64,000 bases of DNA from Prostheceraeus crozeri. Taxonomy: Eukaryota > Platyhelminthes > Polycladida > Euryleptidae. The stretch is from contig CAJQUW010007509.1 in NCBI GenBank assembly GCA_907163375.1, positions 83,812 through 147,811 on the forward strand, read 5' to 3'. The notes beneath the pieces are model-generated. The model did not search any database, was not told where the DNA came from, and was given only the letters and a program-made list of their open reading frames with translations. The position numbers and the translations under genes are program-made. Positions within the stretch are counted from its first letter, which is position 1. Each line of letters starts with the position of its first letter. This document shows positions 1 to 12,330 of this stretch, piece after piece.

Positions 1-68
1 AACCAGAATTATTCGATATGCCAGGCGTCCCTTCTAAGTGAGGAAGATGTGCAAAGTAAGTTCACCTA

Positions 69-583
69 CACTGCTGATCGAAAGTCTTGACCCACCTTAA
101 TTTTTTTAGCTTTTCTAATTTAATCGTAACAAGTTTGCGGCGGATAGTCGGCTTGCTGACTTTGACACCAGCTTCTTGCATCAGTGCTTGCAATTCAGTG
201 GAGCCCCGTCGTCTATTCTCAAGAGGCTAACGCTATTATTGAGGGAGGAATCCGTCAATGTGCTTTCTCGAAGACGTTGATCAGCAAGTAGTCTGATTAT
301 GTAGGTGTAGATTGACACAGAAATGCAGCTTGATATCATTTTATGATGGTGGGCTAAGACTTTTGTCCACTACTAGATTAACTGCACTCATATTCAAAGT
401 AGTGAGTGAGCCACAATAACCGTTTATATTACTCCTATAACCTACTAATGCATCATTAGTGATAGGATCATGAAATCCAAATACTGCACTAACTAAAATT
501 TAATGACTTTGTATATAAAATATGCGATTAAATTAGAAAAGCGAAAAAAAATTAAGGTGGGTCAAGACTTTTGATCAGCAGTG
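69..583 (-). mobile_element. Tc1/mariner-type deletion derivative with TA target duplication
   Basis: Inverted ends begin CACTGCTGATC and continue AAGTCTTGACCCACC on both sides for about 55 bp. Each end is flanked by TA (67-68 and 584-585), the target duplication of the Tc1/mariner superfamily. The interior is too short for a transposase. On the minus strand it keeps a stretch that reads like the helix-turn-helix part of a Tc1 transposase, with stops, so it is a shrunken derivative of an autonomous element. A second Tc1-like end motif (GGGCTAAGACTTTTGTCC, near 348-366) may mark an older element inside it. Confidence 0.8.
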
Positions 584-585
584 TA

Positions 586-1404
586 CCAACAAATATCTTT
601 CTAATTTTAAACTGAAGTGAAACGAAGTATCTTAAATTACAAAGGTACAGTAACGAAATGAATAAGAGTATGACAGAATAATTTATAATCCTTTAGTATT
701 TTCCCATTAGAATTTCTTTTCAATTGCTTTACATGTATGCATTTTTATTTCATTTGTTACATTCATCTGCTCTGTTCTTTTGTCTAAAGCAAAGTCAGAC
801 TCTAAACATAGTAGGATAAGCTCATGTAGGCCTACTTCGTTTGTCTGGCTCCAATGTGTTTAGGCTCGAATATCCGTAATCATGGGGTTACCCAGGAAGG
901 ACCGATCCATTGGTTAGATGAAAGTTGAAAGATATTACATGTACTTCAGAAGTATGCATCATGAAATACATTTCCGGAAAATTATTGCAGTGCACAAAAA
1001 GCAATCGTCCTTCTATTTTCAGCTTCCTGATTTTTCAGAAATGTTTACTTCTCGTAGACACAACAAGTTTAGGTTGGGTTACGATATAATTCGATTTACC
1101 TCAGGTTTAGGTCAATATTGATAATTGTGCCTAAACCCTACATATCGTGGTTGTATTGTTTGTATGACCTAATCACCTAATCGCAAGCCTATCGGTAGGC
1201 CCACGCATCTAGGTTAAATGCAAGTATACATGGTATGTAGCATTATTACTTACATGATACATATGTTTATTTCGTATTATTCCATGTGTAACAATACAAC
1301 GTGGAAACATTGAGAAGATATGGGAGGGAAGGAATAATAATAGTATAGAAACAATAGGCTTTTGCTACATACAATACATTTGCTAATACATTTTCTTAGG
1401 ATCC
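586..1404. other. Intergenic, nothing recognised
   Basis: No gene, repeat boundary or RNA gene could be supported here. A 67-codon open frame at 918-1121 has no family resemblance and is treated as chance. Confidence 0.5.
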
Positions 1405-2985
1405 CCACTTTATTTTTCAGGTTTCTTCGATCATCTTTAAGAAAATGTTGAAAAAGTTCGGCAAGATATGTTTATTATGAAATACATTGACGTCCATCAG
1501 CCAACACGCCAGCGAAGAAGAGTACAAGCTTCTGCTCGACGCCGGCCTCTACAGACTCAATACAAAGTCAGAAAACTGGATAAAGAAGTAGTGAAAGTGT
1601 GTCTTTCCTCTCGATATTATGCATAAGTCGCTTTCGAGTAAATCGTCTTGTTCGTACCTACCACAATACAGGACGAAATTTCGTTGAAAAACGAGGAGGA
1701 TCAAGAAAGACAAAGAGACTGATGCATCAATCATAGAGTGGATCAAAAGTTGTAAATGCCGTGAAAGTCACTATGGTATGAATAAAAGTATCCGTAGCTA
1801 CCTCCCACCAACCTTTAGTATTTCAAGAATGTGGAGACTGTGGAAAAAAGATCGTTCTGACAAGGAGCAACACATAGCTTCAATCTCGAAATTCAAGAGA
1901 TTATTCTACTCAAGATTCAATCTTGGCTTCGGGAATCCTCGACAAGATGTTTGCAGCTTTTGCGAACAACTAGGAATACGTATTAAATCCGAAACTAATT
2001 CAGAGAAATTGCAAGAGCATATAACTGAGTTTCGTCTCCACAAAAGAAAAGCGAGCGCATTTTACAAGTTTTTGAACGAAGATCCTCAAAATACCCTTAC
2101 AGTATGCTTTGATATGCAACAAAATCAACCATTACCAAAATTGAGTGTAGGTGAGGTATTCTATTCAAGACAGGTTTGGCTTTATAACTTGACCATCATG
2201 AAGCATAAGAAAGAGCAAAACAATGATGACATAGATATCTACACGTGGCTGGAGACCAAGCTGGGCGTGGATCGAATAAGGTATCAAGTGCATTATTAGA
2301 TTACTTGACTACTCTTGACAAGGATTTAGAAAGTTCGCCTGCTCCTCCAACGAAGTTGCGACTATTTTCTGATGCTTGTGCCTCGCAAAATAAGAACACA
2401 ATTCTGATTAACTGCATTCAATATTTTTTAAGAGGCAGCAAAGTAATCGAATCTGTAGTTCATTATTTTCCTGTTCGTGGACATAGCTACATGCCACCAG
2501 ATCGAGTATTTGGTCGAATCGAGAAAGACTTACGTCTTCAAGAGAATATCATTTCTCCTAAGGAATATTATGACATCTACAGTAACCATGGTCATGTCCA
2601 CAAACTCGGCGACGATTGGAATCTCCGTGATTACAAATCTGTATCCGTGAATATAACTAAGCCTCGACTCCCATTCAAAATGAGCGATAGCAGAGTCTTT
2701 ACGCATACAAAAACTGATTTTTCTACTCAACGAGCGTATTATGCAACACCATCAGGCACCTCTATCATCAAGGTTGGGAGAAGCGTCTTGGAAATGGGGA
2801 GAGCCGCAATCAAAACATTGGAAACTCACGTGAAACCGGCGAAAAGAAATGACGTGCTAAAGTTGATGAAATATTTTACGATTCCATACGACTGCGCATG
2901 GTTTTATGATTCGATAGTTAATGATACGTCGAATACTGATGCAGATGTTATTGATCGTTACTTCACTGATGATCCATATAACTGA
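1405..2985 (+). pseudogene. Decayed DDE-transposase-like gene of an invertebrate multi-copy family
   Basis: Two long overlapping frames (1778-2299 and 2245-2985) read as one protein interrupted by a frameshift near 2250-2300, and homology-like sequence extends upstream to about 1405 with further stops. Visible motifs are a CSFCE cysteine pair after a GNPRQDVC segment, FDMQQNQPLPK, then FSDACASQNKN, then RGHSYMPPDRVFGRIEKDL. From memory, this order recurs in many uncharacterised invertebrate proteins. The acidic residues in FDMQ, FSDA and RIEKD could form a DDE triad, which is inference. Terminal repeats were not found, except for a perfect hairpin about 50 bp after the stop. I cannot assign the superfamily. 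It could also be a domesticated host family that has decayed here. Confidence is good that it is a real coding relic and low on its chemistry. Confidence 0.6.
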
Positions 2986-3765
2986 TTTTCATATTTTGAA
3001 AGGCTTGTCTGTATTAGGTCTGTTTTACCGTTTTTTCAAAACTCACTCAGTCCAGGACTGAGTGAGTTTTGCAGAGTTGATTCGTTTTTATATCGGTATA
3101 TATCCTCCTCTTTAAATAGAATATTTGTTTTAAGACTACATACTGCTTCATCTAGCATTCGAATCAAATAAAAAACCTTAGTTCAGAACTAAAAATGATT
3201 ATAATGAATAGAAACAAAAAATCAGCTTTTACCAAAAATAAGGAAAATGGAGTGAGTGAGTTTTGCAAAAACGCTCTTCAATTACAACGGAATTGATTGA
3301 TCATGATAGCATAAAGCAGAAGGAAATGATATTATTTTACAGATAGTCCGTGTCATGACAACCTTGTTGAGGTTGTCACCTGCGCTGTATTGATTTCCTG
3401 CTGAACCTCAAAAGAATCTTCTTAAGCGTGATGAGGCAACAGCTACCACTGGCATCATCAATGACAATGATTTCAATTAACTTTGAAAGATGTAAATGGG
3501 TCCACGTACATCACTATTCAGATTCAAGAACTGAAACATGACTTTAGTGAATCATAAAATCATGTCGGTGAAAATTGAATTAAAAACTTGAAATTTCAGC
3601 CAAGAAAGCACGGATAATATCGCGACTTTTTCATGAAGACTTCGATTACAATGCGGAGCATGAAATTCCTTTGATAATCAGCTTGATTTACGCTTAGTTA
3701 GGATGCTTATTATCAAATATTCATTCCTTTTGATATCCAACTTGTTTCATACTGCTTACAACAGC
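2986..3765. other. Intergenic with hairpin and dispersed repeat
   Basis: Apart from the hairpin listed separately, the motif GAGTGAGTTTTGCA recurs at about 3061-3074 and 3254-3268. The stretch 3299-3385 resembles 7140-7220 (shared core CCGTGTCATG.CAACCTTG), so both are probably copies of one old interspersed repeat. No gene is visible. Confidence 0.45.
3037..3071. repeat. Perfect 17-bp hairpin
   Basis: The arms CAAAACTCACTCAGTCC (3037-3053) and their exact complement (3055-3071) are separated by one base. It lies about 50 bp past the stop of the transposase-like relic, so it may be the end of that element or a 3' processing structure. No matching copy was found upstream of the gene. Confidence 0.75.
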
Positions 3766-5834
3766 AATACACACCTTCATTACCACAATCAACATTGTAG
3801 TGATTGCATTTGAGGATGAGTGTAATTTACATGCAAACCAATAGAGCTCGAAATCCAAAAAACTAGATAAAAAGAACAACGACTGAATGGAAAAGCAAGC
3901 CTTCTTCCAATTCTTTACTTAAACGATGATCATCATGACGAAGTCTTTCTGCTGTAGATGATCGCACAACATCAATTGGTGATGACTGGATCAACCTTCA
4001 GCAATCAAATCTTGTAACGGAGCGCCAGAAATTTCATATTTTCGTGTTTTATTTCTTCCAAAGTTTCCACGTTTCTTCCGAGTAAAACCCCAAACATTTT
4101 CATTTAGAAAAATGTCATCACACCCGCTTTTCACAATTATGCCGCATTCACTGTGTTCATGATCGATCATTGAGCTCTTCATCGCACGATCTCTGTATCT
4201 CTTTCAAAATTGCGGATGCAAGTGATGTATACATTTTACGCATCGACTAGTTAACTCTTTCTCTCTCAAACAGTTGTGACATGATTCAGTGACAAAATTG
4301 AGCAAAGATTTCCAGCTATAGACCCAACTGTAATTCCGTCTCATTCTAAATTTGAATTTGAATTGTTATAGATAATTCATATATATACAAGTTTTCTATT
4401 AAAACCCACATGATGCTCGGGTTGTTGATTTTTATATGAAAAATATCTCCGATAAAGATACAGTGCGCGACAGCAAGTTGGAAACTTAGCATAAATCTAC
4501 GGACACGTATTTGTTTCCAACACCTAAAAATTGTTTACTATTAGGAAAAATCGACAAATTTATAATCATCTGAAAGAGAATTTTCTGATATATCATCTGA
4601 ATGTTGTTGAATTAATTGTTTTTGAAATTGGTGGTTCCTAGAGGCCCATAAACCCGAAAGCCCAAATTTTCTTTGACTTGTTTTGACAAGCACATAAATC
4701 AATTTGAAACATTCTCCTTGTGATATTCAAAACCGTCACAAGATTGGCTTTCAGAAAATATATAGTTTGACAGTGTTTTCTCAAAGTTTATAGGCAATAT
4801 TTTGAAATTAGTATAGATAGAAAATGTGGCGATTTTTTTCATTTTCAGAATATTTCTTCGACGGGCCTTAAATTTAGCCAACAAAAGCAGAAAACACTAG
4901 TTTTGAAGTAAATAAATACCACCAGTTAGTTAACAGCGTTATTTCTGTTATTATCGCAACACATTCTGAAAATGAAAATATCGCCACATTTTCTATCTAT
5001 ACTAATTTCAAAATATTGCCTATAAACTTTGAGAAAACACTGTAAAACTATATATTTTCTGAAAGCCAATCTTGTGACGGTTTTGAATATCACAAGGAGA
5101 ATGTTTCAAATTGATTTATGTGCTTGTCAAAACAAGTCAAAGAAAATTTGGGCTTTCGGGTTTATGGGCCTCCAGGAACCACCAATTTCAAAAACATTTA
5201 ATTCAACAACATGCAGATGATAGATCCGAAAATTCTCTTTCAGATGATTATACATTTGTCGATATTTCCTAATAGCAAAAAAATTTAGAAGGTGTTGAAA
5301 AATGTACGTGTCCGTAGATTTATGCCAAGTTTCCAACTTGCTATCGCATACTGTATTTGATTCAACACATCGATCCCTCCAAGTACCTACAAATATTCAG
5401 TATTGTGCGACTGAAATGAAAGCTGTTTCATCATTTGCAACAATGGTGAGAGGACTCCTATGAGTGCATTTCAGTGAAGAATTGGAAGTAGTAAATGAAA
5501 ATGTTTGGGGTTTTACTCGGAAGAAACGTGGAAACTTTGGAAGAAATAAAACACGAAAATATGAAATTTCTGGCGCTCCGTTACAAGATTTGATTGCTGA
5601 AGGTTGATCCAGTCATCACCAATTGATGTTGTGCGATCATCTACAGCAGAAAGACTTCGTCATGATGATCATCGTTTAAGTAAAGAATTGGAAGAAGGCT
5701 TGCTTTTCCATTCAGTCGTTGTTCTTTTTATCTAGTTTTTTGGATTTCGAGCTCTATTGGTTTGCATGTAAATACACTCATCCTCAAATGCAATCACTAC
5801 AATGTTGATTGTGGTAATGAAGATGTGTATTGGC
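3766..5834. repeat. Long imperfect palindrome (foldback), about 2 kb
   Basis: The left arm (about 3766-4851) and right arm (about 4963-5834) are inverted copies around a ~110-bp centre. Matching landmarks are the segment with AAACCCAAGAC-like inner bases at 4600-4850 against 4963-5240, and the GAGCTCGAAATCC segment at 3845-3858 against 5742-5760. The arms differ by an internal indel: 4110-4456 on the left has little counterpart in 5345-5495. Short open frames on either arm are mirror images of the same sequence and are not genes. It could be a foldback transposon or an inverted duplication made during repair. No target duplication was seen. Confidence 0.75.
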
Positions 5835-7848
5835 TTTAAAATGACACCCTTTTTGTCAATTTCTGATAGATAATTAGAAAGTTATGCTACATTTAAATTT
5901 AGTCACGTATTTTGTGCTTTAACGTGTAGGTCTAGTACCGGTAGTCATGGTATGCCTATATAGTGCGCTAGTATTCTTAAAGACTATGATCCTAACATCT
6001 TAAGGTCTGCCTACAGGCTACATATTCCCAAGGCATGAGTCTTCCTTTTATATAAGATAGTCCAAGCTGAAAGTCTTTGAGTCAGTCCACTTAAATTAGG
6101 AAGCGAATTCGAAATACAAACACCCTTCAAAACTCACCTTAATATCTAGTAGGGCTGTCGGTAGCACATCATTCAAATGTATCAAAATGTCGATATTGTA
6201 GTGTCGCAACTTGTAGTGTCGATTTACAGAATATGCATTACTCCAGCTTGAAATCAGAGGCCAAGAAATCTTCGGGTATTCATTTTACTTTCAAGGATTC
6301 CCCTGTTCAATATATTTGAACAATTTTCAAAACCTTTGCATGCTTTCGAATATGAGCTTCCAAAATATCATCACACTATATCACATAAGTCAGTTAGTGG
6401 TTTATTGAAAGGATCCAGCGACATTTTATTTATCTGAGAAATGACTGTCGGTAAAGAAGCTTTCAATGTGTTTATTCCAGAAAGTGCTAGGTTTCTTAAC
6501 CGCTAGAAGGAGAAGTTGAACAATAATTAGAATTTTTATCTGTGAATTCTTGAAATGTTCTCACAACCAGTACAGCAACCATTTTCAATTATGACTCTGT
6601 GAACCAATTTTTGATTCGTATTCCAGCATTGAAAAATTGTATAATAGTTGTCATTGACTGCTACAAATAGACACAGTATATTAATCCATGGAATAGTATG
6701 CTATTTTACATGAAACAATGCCACCATCTCATTTAAAGTTCTCCATGAAGATCCTGTAATTTGCTGTCAACAACTTCCACAACCAACTTGGCAAATTGTC
6801 TGACTATGATACGATGCTTTAGATCGAAGCAGATCTACAAACCATAGATTTTTCCATGTGCCATCATTGCACATAGGCAAGATATCAAACTTCCATTCTA
6901 GTGTACTATTATCCACTTCTATGGTCCAAATGATTTGTTTGAAAAAGTCGACAACTTCTTCAATCAGCTTTCTTTGCACCCTTGAGATACTTCAATCATG
7001 ATTCAAGTATTGTATTGGAGAGCGGTGCATATATTAAATCCTCAATATGCACGCAGTTTCGATTTTGTTGAATGAACTTGAGTTGAGACCCAATACCACT
7101 TGTGAGTGTCATATTTCCTCACTTTTAGATAAATGTGCACGAATTTGACTGATCATAGCAATACAGAAGGAAGAATAGTATTCCACAAATATTCCGTGTC
7201 ATGGCAACCTTGGAGAGGTAATGTTTGCTTATAACAATCTGATGGGTGACTGCAGGCACATTACTCTTGAAGAACTACTTGAAAGATACAAGTGGGGGAC
7301 CTCCATTTTCATATGATATGCAGGCCTATGATGAATTCAAGGTCTATATTACCCAGGCATGAAGTGGCCATGCATTCATAATTGGTAGGCCACTTGATTA
7401 TCGACACTATTTTATGTTACTGGTATGAGGGAAGAAAAATCATTGTAATGAAATTATGGGACGCTCGATTGCAGCCTGCACTTTCAGTGCATTCGAAAAC
7501 TGGCACCAAAAAAGCTTCTCGCTGTCAAATAGTGAGGAGCTACAGACTACATGTTTAGGCCACATTGGAACTGAAATGTGATTTAGTAAAGACGACATTT
7601 AATTCTTTCATGGAATGTTTCCTAAAACCCCTAGCATGAATTTAAGATCAATTAACAGCATGGCGGACCACCTTTCTGAAAAATTCAATATAGCGTCTAT
7701 TTAATATCAAAAATTCATGTAGGTAACGCACATCATGATCTAAAGAGGGAGTTTGAAGGTCAAATTCCTTACAAAGTAAGTCTACACACCATTACAGGAG
7801 ATAAACATCAATTTAATTGGCGAAGAATCGAAAATAAAATTTTAAAAT
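5835..7848. other. Intergenic with weak dispersed-repeat similarity
   Basis: No gene is supported. Two stretches resemble other parts of the window: 7140-7220 (like 3299-3385) and 7290-7370, which shares GATGAATTCAAG followed by TCTAT.TTACCCA.GCATG with 22240-22290. A 70-codon minus-strand frame at 6767-6979 has no recognisable family. Confidence 0.4.
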
Positions 7849-8636
7849 TCAAAGTAGCCGCCAAACAACTGCATGTAAAGGCCCGAGACTCTCGATAACC
7901 TCAAGGACTTCTTTCTTTCGATGCACGCCGGCGTTACCTTGGCAGAAGATGATTTTCCCATCGATCAGCTCTGGGCGGTTCCTTTTGATTGCTTTTCGCA
8001 CAGAATGTTCAGACCGTTGACGTGGTGTGTGGTTGGCACTGCATGATCGAACAGGATCTCTTTCTTGTAGAAGAATGTGCATTACTTTGAGAGCAGTGAG
8101 AGCACCCAATGAGCTTCACTGGTCGAGGTGATCCCTCCGTCCTATTCGCAGCTTAGCCGCTTCATCTCTGGCTCAAAAGCGCGCGCACAAGTCTCGCCAC
8201 AGGCCACAATGAGATCCAGGAAATCATATCCCTCACTTCGAAGGAAGATGGGCAGCTGCAGTGGTCATGCGTGCCACCTTCTGGTCTTCGGTGAGACCGT
8301 GAGGAACCCACTTGGCTATGATCTTCTTCTTCCCAAAGATTTCCCGTAGGATGCGATGTGCAGAGTCAGGAGAGATGTTGACTGGCTTGGCCACTTCGCA
8401 TGTTACTTACCGGTCCCCCTGAAGCAATTGAAACACTTTCTCAACCTTATCAGGCTACATTGCTGACACAGACCGTGCAGAGCGAGACTCGTCATCTGTT
8501 GAGTATCGGCCTTCCTTGAACCTATTCATCCATCTCATTGTCGTATGATGGAGCATGTTAATGTAGGCATTCCTCCAAGTCTCTGTGGACTTCAGCATCC
8601 GATTTTCCAACCAGGAGCAAAATCGTGATGATTTTT
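7849..8636 (-). pseudogene. Mariner-family transposase relic
   Basis: Read on the minus strand, the sequence follows the mariner transposase plan in order. An N-terminal helix-turn-helix segment is followed by RFKEGR.S.DD.RSAR, then a second DNA-binding segment ending in SAHRILREIFGKKKI, the linker WVPHGLTEDQK, and a C-terminal catalytic part with RNRPELIDGKIIF and a corrupted D-N-A-x-x-H motif that reads GNAGVH. It needs several frame changes and contains stops, and the last catalytic aspartate is lost. The 5' end of the relic was interrupted by the hAT MITE at 8642. This is a plain dead DNA transposon; cut-and-paste transposase is the family's known role. Confidence 0.75.
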
Positions 8637-8641
8637 AGAAC

Positions 8642-9167
8642 CACAGAATTAGATTGTTTAGCTGCTGTATCACTTTGCTAGAAGTGCAAACTGATTCAAA
8701 ACAATGGCACATGCAGGAACTTATTAACTGGTCAAAATGAAATTTTTAATACCCTGCAGAGATAGGAAAAATAGTCGTGCGTCGCTTGCGGATTGCTCTG
8801 AATTCCTTCAAAATGCTCCGATTGCCACGATTCCTTCAGATTCGAAGAATTCAGATCATTGCGCAAAAGTTTTCTCGATAATGTTGGACTTTCGATCATT
8901 ATTAAAAAAGTTAGCAGGCGCAGGAAAAAAAGTTCACAAACTTCTCTGTAGAACTTGACATCAACTGTGTCTCATTGCTGTGTGATCCGGTTGATAACAG
9001 TCACTGAAACTTAACGCAATATGGCGTGTTTAATGTTGAACTGGCTGCTCATTGTTCGATTGCTATGGTATTATGTCAGTAGATTGTGCCATTTCATTAA
9101 CGTTACATGTTCCAATGCTTCCTTTCTAGTCAAACAGAAGAAGAGACGACCCCTGTCTAATTCTGTG
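8642..9167 (+). mobile_element. hAT MITE, family CACAGAATTAGA, copy A
   Basis: Inverted ends CACAGAATTAGA / TCTAATTCTGTG. Flanking 8-bp duplications are TTTAGAAC (8634-8641) and GTTAGAAC (9168-9175), differing at one base. About 526 bp. It is inserted in the mariner relic. It shares its whole length with copies B, C, D and F. An open frame of about 60 codons containing RDRKNSRASLADCSEF recurs in several copies but is too short and featureless to call a gene. Confidence 0.88.
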
Positions 9168-9175
9168 GTTAGAAC

Positions 9176-9533
9176 GTGTCACGCAATAACCATAATTCTA
9201 TTTTGCACACACGCGAGGAGGCAGTGACTTAACAATGCAGTCAAATATTGATTGTGACAGATCTACATTTCTCGTGCAGCCAAATATACCTTACTTCGAG
9301 TGCATTGTGAAGATATCTCACAGATGATTGGTGTAGAGAATCGACGAGAAGCGTCGGGAAACATAAACAATGAGTTCAATTACAGGTGGAAGCACGATAA
9401 GCTATGCGGCATTATATTTCCTGCATGATATTGAGTTCTTGCACTAGTGCGAGGAACTTCAATGATATCTCAATGCATTCAATACACGGATTGTAGACGC
9501 AAGAACCACTTTTTAATGCACTGACGAAGGATG
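9176..9533. other. Spacer between two hAT MITEs
   Basis: About 350 bp separate two oppositely oriented MITE copies. No gene or further repeat was recognised. Confidence 0.5.
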
Positions 9534-9541
9534 GAAAGAAC

Positions 9542-10064
9542 CACAGAATTAGACAGGTCGTCTCTTCTTCCGTTTGACTAGAAGGGAAACATTGGAACAT
9601 GTAACGTTAATGAAATGGCACAATCTGCTGACTAAATACCATAGCAATCGAACAATGAGCAGCCAGTTCAACATTAAACACGCCAAACTGTGCAAAGTTT
9701 CAGTGACTGTTATCAAACAGATCACACAGCCAAGAGATGCAGTCGATGTCAAGTTCTACAGAGAAGTTTGTGAACCCTTTTTTCATGCGCCTGCTAACTT
9801 TTTTTAAAATGATCGGAGGGGCCAACATTATCGAAAAAACTTTTGCGCAATGATCTGAATTCTTCGAATCTGAAGGAATCGTGGCGATCGGAGCATTTTG
9901 AAGGAATTCAGAGCAATCCGCAAGCGACGCACGACTATTTTTCCTATCTCTGTAAGGTATTAAAAATTTCTTTTTGCCCACTTAATAAGTTCCTGCATGT
10001 GCCATTATTTTGAATCAGTTTGCATTTCTAGCAAAGTGATACGATTAAACAATCTAATTCTGTG
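9542..10064 (-). mobile_element. hAT MITE, family CACAGAATTAGA, copy B
   Basis: A full-length copy in the opposite orientation to copy A. The perfect 8-bp target duplication GAAAGAAC lies at 9534-9541 and 10065-10072. At 523 bp it is close in sequence to copies A and F, which suggests fairly recent spread of the family. Confidence 0.92.
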
Positions 10065-10524
10065 GAAAGAACTGCATTATCATGCTGGAAATGAGCTTCA
10101 TGTGATGATATCAACTCTCTATTGTCTACAAGATATCCATGGACTCATAGATGTATAATTAGGAGTCCATGAACATATTCCATTAGAACTAGAAATCTGG
10201 TATTGCATTTTCGTGTCTGAATGGGATATCTTGCAATTCCTGAAATGCAATTATATTTGAATTTGAATGTATTTGAAGTGAAATTCTTGTTTTCGTAATA
10301 GAAATCTAACTGCTTTTTCAAAATACTGTACTTTCAAGTCATTTGGTATCTGAGTGACTGTTTTACTTCACTTACAAAGATCTACTCCGTCTCGAGATTG
10401 TAAAACATGGAAATAGACTGTGGAGATAATTGTCAAGGCACATCAACGACATGCTGTTGATTTTTAATGGTCTCTAGAGTGACTTGTATTGCGCAAATTA
10501 GATTGGATAAGTTCACTCAATAAC

Positions 10525-10797
10525 ATGAATGCTACTGAGTCTACCTCAACGTATTTTGCACCGAATACTTCAACATCGCCTTTTTTATTGTGCTGGAAAT
10601 ACGTCATCGATGGCCTTCTTGCATATTCGTACTATGTGGTGCCGATCCTCTCTCTGATATCATTGAAATTGTTCCTTTTTATGATTTCAGCATGTTACCG
10701 GAGTCATATGAAAATATCCAAGACAACGGTCGTTGCCATTTACACATTACTAATGCTCGATTGTCTATATTTTGTTGTGAAATTACAACATACTTAA
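10525..10797 (+). CDS. Possible GPCR-like N-terminal fragment (weak)
   Basis: From the ATG at 10525 the frame gives about 90 residues. It starts with a short N-terminus containing NAT and NTS glycosylation sequons, followed by two hydrophobic segments joined by a basic loop (CYRSHMKISK). The second segment contains LLMLDCLYF, which resembles the LAxxDxLY signature of helix 2 in rhodopsin-family receptors. The usual GN motif of helix 1 is missing, and no further helices follow in frame before the stop. It could be a first exon, a relic or chance. No start signal or splice donor decides between these. Confidence 0.2.
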   Translation: MNATESTSTYFAPNTSTSPFLLCWKYVIDGLLAYSYYVVPILSLISLKLFLFMISACYRSHMKISKTTVVAIYTLLMLDCLYFVVKLQHT

Positions 10798-10979
10798 ACT
10801 CAAGGAAGTTTTGCCCTTTATCAAACAGGAGCATTAGTGCTAGGTGTATCTTCAAGATTACATTCAGTGCCTCATTTCCGTGGAGAGAGTTATTAGCTTC
10901 CTTAGAAGAATGCCCTAAAAAGAATGGTTTTATACATGTCACTGCCAGCTACATGTAGCCATCACTATAACGTCATATT

Positions 10980-11128
10980 CAGTTTTGTAGTTGAAAGAGT
11001 CAGGAGTATTTCATGATGCTATTTTTGCTCTTGTATAAAAGTCTACATGCACAAAATTTTTCGATGTACATATAAACAATAATAATAATATCGTAAGGTA
11101 GTCGTGACTCTTTCTAACTACAAAACTG
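10980..11128. repeat. Short foldback with 22-24-bp arms
   Basis: CAGTTTTGTAGTTGAAAGAG at 10980-10999 and its imperfect inverse at 11105-11128 (CTCTTT..AACTACAAAACTG) enclose about 100 bp. It is probably a tiny non-autonomous element. No clear target duplication was seen. Confidence 0.55.
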
Positions 11129-11398
11129 GAAATGACTCGGCAGGGCCTCTTCATACAATAGCGTTACATTCATTACAAGTATATTAATAAAAGTATAAGT
11201 AATATTCATTATTACATTTACAATTACAAATATACAATATGACTGCTGGAATATCAGAATAGATGATGGCATGCAGTATTCCCAATTTTCTTGGAGAATT
11301 TGCATTACAATCCAGTTGTTTACAAACTTCACCCGACAATAATCGTAAGAAGTTTGTTAAGTTTACCGTATAATGTAGCATTATATCATGGATTTTTA

Positions 11399-11462
11399 GG
11401 GCAGTAATATCAGACATGGACGAGGCTGTGTTAGCAGCCAGACTATCTGATATTTCTGCCCG
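11399..11462. repeat. Hairpin, 15 of 16 bp paired
   Basis: GGGCAGTAATATCAGA (11399-11414) pairs with TCTGATATTTCTGCCC (11447-11462). Its function is unknown. Confidence 0.6.
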
Positions 11463-12330
11463 CAAAATCGATGATGTGATGAAATTGTATGTAACTCTTG
11501 AGAAGTCTATGAATATTGCAATTATTGATCGCTGTTAGTCACAGATAATAGAGAGATCAATAAATCCTTGATTGACTTTTATTGAAGTCTATGAAACTTT
11601 GCTCTCTCAATAGATTTTAATTCATGAAAGGTTTGAATTTTAATATGCATTTCAAACTCATTTCAATCATTTCTATGACCTCCAAAGCAATCGAGAGTGA
11701 AATACAATTATAATTATCGCATGTCGCGCGTGAAACGCAAATCGCATGTTGTGGAGATGTCTATCCATATATGCACTCTTTAGCAAAATTAATGTTACAT
11801 CACTACAACTGTTGAAATATCTCAGTGTCTGCAGCCACTCAGTTCATTTGATTACAAAAGTATCATGCATCATCTGAAATGCATTGATCTCCTCTTGGGG
11901 ATTCACTATGATTATTGGCTGCATCTTTGAACGATTGTCTACCACATAAAAAATTGTCAAACGCAATTACTTTTCTTTAATTGAAAGTTTTGGTATCAAA
12001 ATCATAGGTTAGAAAAATGAAACACAGATCAGTGTATAGACAGCTGAGCAAATACTTTCTGAAAAGTATTTGGACTCATCCACAGGACAATTATGCGCGT
12101 TATTGGATACATAATCATTACTAATGTTACATTGTCTCATTCATTGGTTAAGAAGTTGGTAACATAGGCATTATTTTCATTCAAATTCAGCTCATAACAA
12201 TCTAATGCATATCCATATGCTGTGTACATAGATAGTGAGCATTAGCTAGTCATCTATAGCGTATAAATACAGTACCATAGTCATCGCTAATTATTGCTTG
12301 TTCATTTATCAAATGATAAGAGTTTATGGT

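Larger units (their letters stand above)
10073..12330. other. Intergenic with small hairpins and one weak membrane-protein candidate
   Basis: Apart from the two inverted repeats and the candidate frame listed separately, nothing is recognisable. A short hairpin (CATGGACTC / GAGTCCATG) lies near 10137-10171. Confidence 0.4.

Noticed and set aside
3426-3460. GTGATGAGGCAACAGC as a hammerhead core
   Set aside because: No GAAA, cleavage triplet or helix I partner follows at the right spacing.
4699-5336. Several 60-70-codon frames in the foldback
   Set aside because: They are mirror images of the same sequence on the two arms and have no family features.
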